DNA of 64,000 bases, from the NCBI RefSeq assembly GCF_030409235.1, contig NZ_JAUFPO010000002.1, positions 124,001-188,000 of the forward strand, in the 5' to 3' direction. The stretch comes from Halomonas almeriensis (GTDB taxonomy: Bacteria; Pseudomonadota; Gammaproteobacteria; Pseudomonadales; Halomonadaceae). The notes below the pieces were generated by a model, which was given only the letters and a program-made list of their open reading frames with translations, was not told where the DNA came from and ran no database searches. Below are positions 10,072 to 16,034 of this stretch, one piece after another. Position 1 is the stretch's first letter. Each line of letters opens with the position of its first letter. Made by a program: the position numbers and the translations under genes.

Positions 10072-10097
10072 TGCTCGTTAAAGTTGCAAAACGAGCA
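10072..10097. repeat. Perfect 8-bp inverted repeat overlapping the stop of the disrupted gene
   Basis: TGCTCGTT and AACGAGCA flank a 10-base loop. The left arm overlaps the TAA of the interrupted gene. No T-run follows, so it is not a standard intrinsic terminator. It lies where the left border of the OLD cassette would be expected and includes GTTAAAG, but this does not pair with the R'' box of the first attC site, so its role is unresolved. Confidence 0.45.
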
Positions 10098-10138
10098 CGC
10101 TACCTAGTGCCTGATAGCTTCTAAATAAAGGGTCGAAA

Positions 10139-12046
10139 ATGAAATTAGAGTCGGTGCGAATACAGAACTTCCGCGCATTTAAAGACGAAACGATAAAATT
10201 TGATAATTACAACTGTTTTGTGGGGCCAAATGGTGCCGGTAAGTCAACTGTCATAAATGCGCTAAACGTATTTTTTCGACAACACAAAGATTCTAAAACT
10301 GACTTGAGCAAGCTATCTGCTGACGATTTCCATCATAAGAATACCTCTGATCCAATTTCGATAACCGTCACATTCAGAGATCTATCAGATGAAGCAAAGA
10401 AGGATTTAGCTGATTACGTAAGGCAAGAAAAGCTCGTTGTAACTGCACAAGCTGAATACGATGAGGGGACTGAGCGAGCTGAGGTCAAGCAATATGGAAA
10501 CCGACTTGGCATGACTGAGTTCAAGGTTTGGTTTGAAGCGGAGAAATCGAAGACACCAGCTAAAGAGTTAAAAGAGATATTTGGGCAGCTAAGGGAAAAA
10601 TGGCCTGGCATTCCAGCAGCTAGCTCGAAAGCTGATATGGCAGCGGCGCTAAATGAATTTGAAGCATCTAATCCCGATAGCTGCAGCTTGATTCCAAGTG
10701 AAGATCAATTCTATGGAGTTTCCAAAGGAGCCAATCGGCTTGCACCTCATTTACAGTGGGTTTTTGTCTCCGCGTCGAAAGATTTTTCCGAGGAGGCGGA
10801 AGAAAGCAAAAACTCCGCGCTTGGACAGCTCCTGTCTAGAGCAATCAGGGCCAAGGTCAACTTCACACAGAAAGTGAATGAGTTAAAAGATGGGGTGCGG
10901 CAAAACTATCAAGAAATGTTGGATGAAGAGCAAGGAGTTCTTTCGAATATATCTGATTCGCTCGAAAGTAAATTGAAACTATGGGCCAATCCCAGTGCAA
11001 CAGCAAAAGTTCTCTGGAAAAATGACGCTGAAAAATCAATTAAAATTGAAGAGCCCCTCGCTCATATCCAGATTGGCGAAAAGGGTTTTGAAAGTGAGCT
11101 CGCAAGATTTGGCCATGGTATGCAGAGGTCTTATCTTTTAACTCTATTACAAGAACTTGCAGCTCTGGACGATGAAAATTCGCCAACTCTAATAATGGCC
11201 ATCGAGGAGCCTGAGCTTTATCAGCATCCACCCCAAGCTCGTTATCTATCAGAGGTTTTGCAGGAGCTATCAATAGACCAGTCTCAGATCATCCTATGCT
11301 CTCATAGTCCTCATTTTATACCGGGCGATGATTTTTATACTGTGAGACTTGTTAGGGAGTCTGGCAACCCCGCTTGCTCCGCAGTTTCCTCCCTGAAATA
11401 TAGTGAGCTCGCGTCAGAATTGGAAAATGCTGGCGAAAAGCCGGTAAAAGAAAACGGTATGGTTGCGAAGCTTTATCCAACTCTACGCCCAGAAATCAGT
11501 GAGATGTTTTTCAGCAAAAGGCTTGTATTAGTTGAGGGCGTGGAAGATGTTGCCTATATAGCATCGTATATACAGTTGATGGATAGATATGACGATTTTA
11601 GGCGCTCTGGGTATCACATTATTCCGGTAGGCGGGAAAAATGAACTGATAAAGCCACTAGCTATTGCCAAGCTACTCGATATTGAGGTTTTTGTAGTTTG
11701 CGATGCCGATACGGACAAGACTAACGATTCAGAAGTTGAAAAGCACAAGAAAGACAATGCGGCCATTTTGCACTTATTGGGGCATGAGAAAGGCGAAAAC
11801 TGGCCGAACTACGATGTTAAAAAGAGCAATCTCAGGATGTGGAAGACGAATATTACAAAGACTGTCGGCCCGGAGTTAGGCGAAGAATGGAGGCAGCATA
11901 TGGATCAGGCGGCTGCATATTACGGCAATGCTGGCGGTTTGAATAAAAATCCTCTCGCAGTATCACGGGCTTTAGAGAGCGCCTGGAAGTCTGGTCTTAG
12001 GTCTGAAGCATTGCAGGATCTAGTAAATGAGATGCTAGCGACTTAG
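10139..12046 (+). CDS. OLD-family ATP-dependent endonuclease
   Basis: The predicted product is an AAA/ABC-type ATPase fused to a TOPRIM nuclease, 635 residues. The Walker A is GPNGAGKST (about residues 31-39). The ABC-type Walker B is LIMAIEEPELYQHP and a switch histidine lies in ILCSHSPHF. The C-terminal TOPRIM half has the glutamate in LVLVEGVEDVAYI and the DxD in VVCDADTDK. OLD proteins include phage P2 Old and the GajA subunit of Gabija, so a role in phage exclusion is likely. No UvrD-like helicase gene adjoins, which argues against Gabija and for a stand-alone (class 1-like) OLD. The gene is strikingly AT-rich compared with its neighbours, indicating transfer, and is followed directly by an attC site. 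Confidence 0.9.
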   Translation: MKLESVRIQNFRAFKDETIKFDNYNCFVGPNGAGKSTVINALNVFFRQHKDSKTDLSKLSADDFHHKNTSDPISITVTFRDLSDEAKKDLADYVRQEKLVVTAQAEYDEGTERAEVKQYGNRLGMTEFKVWFEAEKSKTPAKELKEIFGQLREKWPGIPAASSKADMAAALNEFEASNPDSCSLIPSEDQFYGVSKGANRLAPHLQWVFVSASKDFSEEAEESKNSALGQLLSRAIRAKVNFTQKVNELKDGVRQNYQEMLDEEQGVLSNISDSLESKLKLWANPSATAKVLWKNDAEKSIKIEEPLAHIQIGEKGFESELARFGHGMQRSYLLTLLQELAALDDENSPTLIMAIEEPELYQHPPQARYLSEVLQELSIDQSQIILCSHSPHFIPGDDFYTVRLVRESGNPACSAVSSLKYSELASELENAGEKPVKENGMVAKLYPTLRPEISEMFFSKRLVLVEGVEDVAYIASYIQLMDRYDDFRRSGYHIIPVGGKNELIKPLAIAKLLDIEVFVVCDADTDKTNDSEVEKHKKDNAAILHLLGHEKGENWPNYDVKKSNLRMWKTNITKTVGPELGEEWRQHMDQAAAYYGNAGGLNKNPLAVSRALESAWKSGLRSEALQDLVNEMLAT

Positions 12047-12053
12047 GTAAGGA

Positions 12054-12125
12054 AGCAAACAAGGGGGTCAAGCCGGCCGGTACTACGCTGCGCGCCGCCC
12101 CGGCGGCTTAGTCCAGGCGTTATAT
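12054..12125 (+). other. attC recombination site 1 (after OLD gene)
   Basis: The R' core is GTTATAT at 12119-12125. The upstream arms TCAAGCCGG and CGGCGGCTTAG form the L''/L' stem, and the right side (CGGCTTAG, CAGGCGTTAT) closely resembles the attC of the aadA resistance cassettes. The AAC of the presumed R'' box sits at 12058-12060, with the same spacing to TCAAGCC as in aadA. R'' (AGCAAAC) is degenerate and has no visible partner at a cassette start upstream. Confidence 0.72.
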
Positions 12126-12149
12126 TTCACTGAATTTTAGGGGGAAACC

Positions 12150-12467
12150 ATGAGCAAAAAGAAAGTGAAAGCCATTCTTGATGATAAGGAAAAATTGAAT
12201 AAATTTGCTCAGCTAAATGACCTTGCAATAGAAACCGCAAGACAAATCCTCGAAAGGATGTTAGAGAAGCCGGGCGTTGCCGATGAGTTCAAGGAATATA
12301 TCTTTTCAGAAGAGAGAAGCGAAGACTTTAAAGGATATACGGCGGGTGAAGAAAAGGGCTACCAGAGAGGTCATGAATCTGGTTTTGCCAAGGGGGCTTT
12401 TGTAGGTCTTGTGGCTGCCTTAACGACCGCTGCTGCAGGCGTAGCTGCATATATTAAGGGAAATTAA
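12150..12467 (+). CDS. Small hypothetical membrane protein with a Gx3 repeat (integron cassette)
   Basis: The 105-residue product has a charged N-terminal half predicted helical and then seven glycines spaced exactly four residues apart (62, 66, 70, 74, 78, 82, 86). A C-terminal hydrophobic helix follows (about 84-101, ALTTAAAGVAAY). Glycine every fourth residue resembles the deca-GX3 pattern of Yae1-like proteins and suggests tight helix packing, but I do not claim homology. A strong ribosome site (AGGGGGAAACC) precedes the ATG. The gene is AT-rich, occupies one complete cassette, and its stop codon overlaps the R'' box of its own attC. The function is unknown; a toxin, an antitoxin or a defence accessory are all possible. 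Confidence 0.75.
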   Translation: MSKKKVKAILDDKEKLNKFAQLNDLAIETARQILERMLEKPGVADEFKEYIFSEERSEDFKGYTAGEEKGYQRGHESGFAKGAFVGLVAALTTAAAGVAAYIKGN

Positions 12468-12550
12468 TATAACCAATGCAGGCACGGCGACGCCCATTAC
12501 ATTGCGCCTTCGGCTCCAGTCCATGCTCGTGCATGCTGCAGGCGTTGGGC
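12467..12550 (+). other. attC recombination site 2
   Basis: R'' ATATAAC (12467-12473) is the exact reverse complement of GTTATAT, the box opening this cassette. R' is GTTGGGC (12544-12550), matching the GTTRRRY consensus. The inner arms TGCAGGCACG and CGTGCATGCTGCA pair apart from small bulges, giving the expected foldback. Confidence 0.82.
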
Positions 12551-12608
12551 TGATATGCATTGTTTGGCGAGGAAATCGCACCCCAAGGAAAAAGAGTAAG
12601 GGAGTGTT

Positions 12609-13637
12609 ATGGGAACGGGTACACAGGTTGTCCTATCCGCATTCGTTGCGGCCTTGGTCGCCGGGCTCTTTCTGCTCGGCGGCTATTACTACAACCGAAG
12701 ACTTGAACGCCTCCGAGCTGCGGAGCGATCGTGGCAACAGGTTGGAATGCCTGTAATAAACGCCGCTGATGATCTGGTGGCGAGGTTGTTTGACGTCATC
12801 GTGCGGAGACGAGGTCTACGACTGGATGAAGCGATCGAACCCACTCCGGCAGAGATATTCGACCCGTCTAAGGAGCTTAGTACGGTTTGGCGTCTGATGT
12901 TTTTCCTGGCAAGCACAACCTATCTGGAGCAACACGTCGCAGACGAAAGTCCGGATTCAAAGATTGCCAACTTGCGGTTCTACGCGAACAATAAAGCGCG
13001 AATTCCCTTAAAAGGCAATTTATTCGGAGCGTCGTATCGCCTGCAAACGGAAGGCCAGCAGCTAATTGGTTCGAAGGTCGTTAGTCTCGCGAACACCCGA
13101 GAGATCCGCGACGTGGATTTTTTCTTGTTTGTTCAAAGCCTGTCGTCCGACGAAGAGCTGTGGAAGAGCGCGGATGCGGTTCGGAAGATTCTTAATTTTG
13201 AGATGCCTGAGAGCGAGTTGGGTGGTCAGTTTCTATGTGTCGCTCAGTTCACGATATACCTTATTGACCTTGTGCAGGACCTTCGCCCGTCAAGCAAGTG
13301 GGAAGAGTTTCGAGTCTATCTAGCATCTATTCTGCGGAACCATACTCAGAAGGAATCCGGGCGGGCGGGATTCTTGTACCGGAGAAATGATTTAAAGGGT
13401 GATGATTATCGAGATACGTTCAACGTGATTCCAGCCTTCGACGCCCGGCGGTTCCGTGTAAGGCGTAGTCCGGCGGCGTGCCGGAACCGACGGCTAAACA
13501 AGCGGGCGAAGACCGGTTTCCCGCGTCAGTTGACGGCTGAAGGGGTTATTCGGGAGATGGGCGGCAAGCGCGTAGTCATCAAATGGAGCGACAGTCCGGG
13601 GGATGTCCGAAATAATCTGGATTCGATATTCGGCTGA
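12609..13637 (+). CDS. Hypothetical membrane-anchored protein (integron cassette)
   Basis: The product has 342 residues, with one N-terminal transmembrane helix (about 7-26, LSAFVAALVAGLFLLGGYYY) followed by a positively charged cytoplasmic domain. I recognise no family. The ATG follows AAGGGAGTGTT. Residues from about 275 on become arginine-rich and low in complexity (FRVRRSPAACRNRRLNKRAK). The underlying DNA holds an 8-bp inverted repeat (CGGTTCCG at 13449, CGGAACCG at 13482), so the C-terminus may be extended by an inserted repeat or a past frameshift. The gene fills one complete cassette and is less AT-rich than the two cassette genes before it. Confidence 0.7.
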   Translation: MGTGTQVVLSAFVAALVAGLFLLGGYYYNRRLERLRAAERSWQQVGMPVINAADDLVARLFDVIVRRRGLRLDEAIEPTPAEIFDPSKELSTVWRLMFFLASTTYLEQHVADESPDSKIANLRFYANNKARIPLKGNLFGASYRLQTEGQQLIGSKVVSLANTREIRDVDFFLFVQSLSSDEELWKSADAVRKILNFEMPESELGGQFLCVAQFTIYLIDLVQDLRPSSKWEEFRVYLASILRNHTQKESGRAGFLYRRNDLKGDDYRDTFNVIPAFDARRFRVRRSPAACRNRRLNKRAKTGFPRQLTAEGVIREMGGKRVVIKWSDSPGDVRNNLDSIFG

Positions 13638-13640
13638 TAT

Positions 13641-13700
13641 GCCCAACCAGTACATTCAGCCGACGCTCGTACCTCGCGCGGCTGATGATTGTCGTTAGAA
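13641..13700 (+). other. attC recombination site 3
   Basis: This is the clearest site: 60 bp, R'' GCCCAAC (13641-13647), L'' TCAGCCGACG, L' CGCGGCTGA and an R'-like GTTAGAA (13694-13700). R'' is the exact reverse complement of GTTGGGC at the start of the same cassette (12544-12550). It ends the array next to recD. Confidence 0.85.
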
Positions 13701-13721
13701 CAAATTCACCCACTTTCTTTC

Positions 13722-16034
13722 TTAACTCCCCAGCCCACTCACTCGCATCACCCTCCGCTGCGCGGCTTCGAGGAGCTGCCCTCGGCCGGTTTCTGCCAGT
13801 GTCAGCCAGTGGCGGGCGCGGGTGATGCCGGTGTAGACCAGTTCCCGGGTGAGGATGGGGTTGGGGGCGTCGGGCAGTACCAGGGCGGCGTGGGTGAATT
13901 CCGAGCCCTGGGACTTGTGCACGGTCATGGCGAAGACGGTTTCCACGGCTTGCAGGCGTGAGGGCAGTACCCATTTGATTCGGTCGCTGCCGTCGCCGGC
14001 GGGGAAGGCGACGCGCAGCAGGTGGCCGCTGTGCCCACTCGGGCTGGCGTCGGGGCGTGGCATGGCGAGGGTGATGCCGATGTCGCCGTTCATCAGGCCG
14101 AGGCCGTAGTCGTTTTTGGTCACCAGTACCGGGCGGCCGGGGTACCAGAGTTGACGGCCGTCCTGGCTGTCGATCAACTTCTCGCTTTCCAGTGCCTGGC
14201 GCACGCGTTCGTTCAGGCCTTCCACGCCCCAGGGGCCGCGGCGCAGGGCGCACAGTAGCTGGAATTGGCCGTGGGCGTTGAGCACGCGGCGCGCCCAGTC
14301 ATCGAAGGCGGCCTGGGCGGCGTCATCGGTGGGGCGTTCCCGGGCCATGACGGTCAGGAAGTGCGTATAGCCCACGGGCGGTGCAGGTTCTGCGGCGTTT
14401 TCCTGGCTTGTCTCGCTATGGTCCTTCTGCGGGAAGCCTTGCGGGTAGCCGGTGACGGCCAGGCGCGGCAGCCACTGGGTATCATCGCTTTTCAGCTTGA
14501 GGTGCGAGAGGTCGGCATAGCCGTGGTCGAGCACGCGGCGGATGGCGGCGCGTTTCTCGCGAGCCTCACTCTCGGCGAGCGGAGCGTTGATGGCGGCGGC
14601 CAGTTGGCCGATGCCGCTCTCGGCGGTGAAGCGGTGGCTGACGCGCAGCATGGCGATGCTCTGGTCGAGCGTCTGGCCGTGCGCATCCAGCACCTCGTCG
14701 GGCAGGGGCTGCCCGGTGGCCTCATGCAGCCAGTCGGCGGTGGCCGGGGTGTAGTGGCCGCCTTCGGCGCGGGCACACAGATCGCCTAGGATCGAGCCGG
14801 CTTCCACCGAGGCGAGCTGGTCCTTGTCGCCGAGCAGGATGAGTCGTGCATGCGGCGGCAGGGCCTCGAGCAGGGCGGCCATCATCACCACATCGACCAT
14901 CGAGGCCTCGTCGACCACCAGCACGTCCAGCGGCAGGGGGTTGTGGCGGTCGTGGCGGAAGCGCCGGGTGTCGGGGCGCGAGCCGAGCAGGCGGTGGAGT
15001 GTCGCCACTTCCCTGGGCACGCTGGCTTCGAGATGCGCTACGCCGCTCGACGATGCGGTGTTGGTGTCCTCCTCAAACTGCTCATTTACTACCTGTAAAC
15101 TCCGCGTTTTCGTCGAACCCCGCCTTGCCTCGTCTTCGCTTGTGACGCGCATGGTTTTGAGAGATCCGGTGTCTTGTGCCAGTTGCTCAAAGGGCAGGCG
15201 TCCGACCTGGCCGGCAATGGATTCATTGAGCCGGGCGGCGGCCTTGCCGGTGGGCGCGGCGAGGCGGATGCGCAGGGCCTGTTCGCCGCGGCCCAGGGTG
15301 AGGCCCTGCAGCAGGGCCAGCAGGCGCACCACGGTGGTGGTTTTGCCGGTGCCGGGGCCGCCGGTGATCACCGCGAAGGGCGAGCGGGTCGCCAGGGCGC
15401 AGGCGGTCTTCTGCCAGTCGTGGTGGTCCTGCGGGGCGAAGAGGGTGTCCAGCAGCGGGCGCAGGCGTGCGGCCTCCGGGGGCTCGGTAGCTGAGTTATC
15501 AACCGCCAGACGCATGGCGATGCGGCTGTGGATATCCTGCTCGTGTTGCCAGTAGCGGCGCAGGTAGAGGCGCGGGCGTTCGGCCGTGCCGTCGAGCACC
15601 AGGGGCGTGGCGCCGGGGCCGTCGCCGACCAGTTCGGGCTGGTGCAACGCGGCGCGCCAGTCGGCGACCTCGAGCCCGGCCATCACCTGGCTGGGCAGCG
15701 GCGGTGGCTCCTCCAGGCTGTCGCCTTCGGGGGGCAGCGAGAGCGCCAGGTCCGGCGTTTCCAGGGTCAGGGCCAGATCCAGGCAGACGTGGCCGCGGCC
15801 CAGTTGGTGGCTGGCCAGGGCGGCGGCCAGCAGCAGCCGGGGCGAGGCGTCGGCGACCTCGCGATACAGGAAGTCAGCGAAGGCGCGGTCCAGCGAGCGC
15901 AGCCAGCCGCGAGCCACCCAGCGTTCCAGCAGGGCGAACAGCGCCGCGGGCTCGGCCAGCGCGTTTTCAGGCGCTTGGTCAAGCGTGCCCTGCGGCGCGG
16001 CGTCCAGCGGCGGGTGGAAATGCGTCGGGCTCAT
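13722..16034 (-). CDS. recD: RecBCD exonuclease V, alpha subunit RecD
   Basis: RecD is the fast 5'-3' helicase of the RecBCD complex, which processes double-strand breaks and degrades foreign linear DNA. The 770-residue product has a Walker A GGPGTGKTTT, a Walker B LDVLVVDEASMVD, and the C-terminal UvrD-like motifs VHKSQGSEF and YTGITRARHWL. The start chosen (MSPTHFHPP) overlaps the recB stop as ATGA; a longer frame to 16100 lacks support. The protein exceeds E. coli RecD by about 160 residues, partly because of a non-family insertion at about residues 281-331 encoded by repeat-like DNA. Confidence 0.95.
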   Translation of the reverse strand: MSPTHFHPPLDAAPQGTLDQAPENALAEPAALFALLERWVARGWLRSLDRAFADFLYREVADASPRLLLAAALASHQLGRGHVCLDLALTLETPDLALSLPPEGDSLEEPPPLPSQVMAGLEVADWRAALHQPELVGDGPGATPLVLDGTAERPRLYLRRYWQHEQDIHSRIAMRLAVDNSATEPPEAARLRPLLDTLFAPQDHHDWQKTACALATRSPFAVITGGPGTGKTTTVVRLLALLQGLTLGRGEQALRIRLAAPTGKAAARLNESIAGQVGRLPFEQLAQDTGSLKTMRVTSEDEARRGSTKTRSLQVVNEQFEEDTNTASSSGVAHLEASVPREVATLHRLLGSRPDTRRFRHDRHNPLPLDVLVVDEASMVDVVMMAALLEALPPHARLILLGDKDQLASVEAGSILGDLCARAEGGHYTPATADWLHEATGQPLPDEVLDAHGQTLDQSIAMLRVSHRFTAESGIGQLAAAINAPLAESEAREKRAAIRRVLDHGYADLSHLKLKSDDTQWLPRLAVTGYPQGFPQKDHSETSQENAAEPAPPVGYTHFLTVMARERPTDDAAQAAFDDWARRVLNAHGQFQLLCALRRGPWGVEGLNERVRQALESEKLIDSQDGRQLWYPGRPVLVTKNDYGLGLMNGDIGITLAMPRPDASPSGHSGHLLRVAFPAGDGSDRIKWVLPSRLQAVETVFAMTVHKSQGSEFTHAALVLPDAPNPILTRELVYTGITRARHWLTLAETGRGQLLEAAQRRVMRVSGLGS
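15040..15190 (-). repeat. Probable repeat element translated in frame within recD
   Basis: In sense orientation the segment contains AAACGCGGAGTTTAC, a 5-base spacer and GTAAATGAGC. I recall this signature from dispersed palindromic repeats in several gammaproteobacteria. It encodes a stretch (including STKTRSLQVVNEQFEED) with no counterpart in E. coli RecD, just before the conserved TLHRLLG motif. The borders are approximate. Confidence 0.5.

Larger units (their letters stand above)
8455..10081 (+). pseudogene. Small hypothetical gene interrupted by IS30-family element
   Basis: The intact part starts at ATG 8455 behind CAAGGGAACTGCC and encodes 133 native residues before the insertion. The frame then reads 14 codons into the element and stops, giving a 147-residue truncated product. 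Removing the element and one copy of the GTG target duplication restores an open frame through GGESVLSSAHVDPAYIAQLR to the TAA at 10079-10081, giving an ancestral protein of 173 residues. I recognise no family. The sequence is hydrophilic with two early HxxYxP/HxxG-like motifs and a Lys-rich C-terminus. It is divergent from the giant gene, so the two may once have been functionally linked, but nothing proves this. Confidence 0.75.
12054..13700 (+). mobile_element. Integrase-less integron cassette cluster (CALIN), three attC sites
   Basis: Three attC-type sites follow three consecutive plus-strand genes at cassette-like spacing. Two cassettes can be delimited exactly. One runs from TTATAT at 12120 and ends with an R'' box ATATAAC. 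The next runs from TTGGGC at 12545 and ends with an R'' box GCCCAAC. Each R'' is the exact reverse complement of the GTT-box that opens its own cassette, which is the signature of integron cassettes. The OLD gene would be the first cassette, but its left border is not resolved. No integron integrase, attI or Pc promoter is visible in this window. The array ends 28 bp before the recD stop codon. Confidence 0.78.

Noticed and set aside
10139..12046. A Gabija defence system
   Set aside because: The OLD protein resembles GajA, but no UvrD/GajB helicase gene is adjacent; the next genes are unrelated small membrane proteins.
8000..13720. A complete integron with integrase and attI
   Set aside because: No tyrosine recombinase gene is encoded on either strand in the window and no attI/Pc arrangement was found, so only an integrase-less cluster is claimed.
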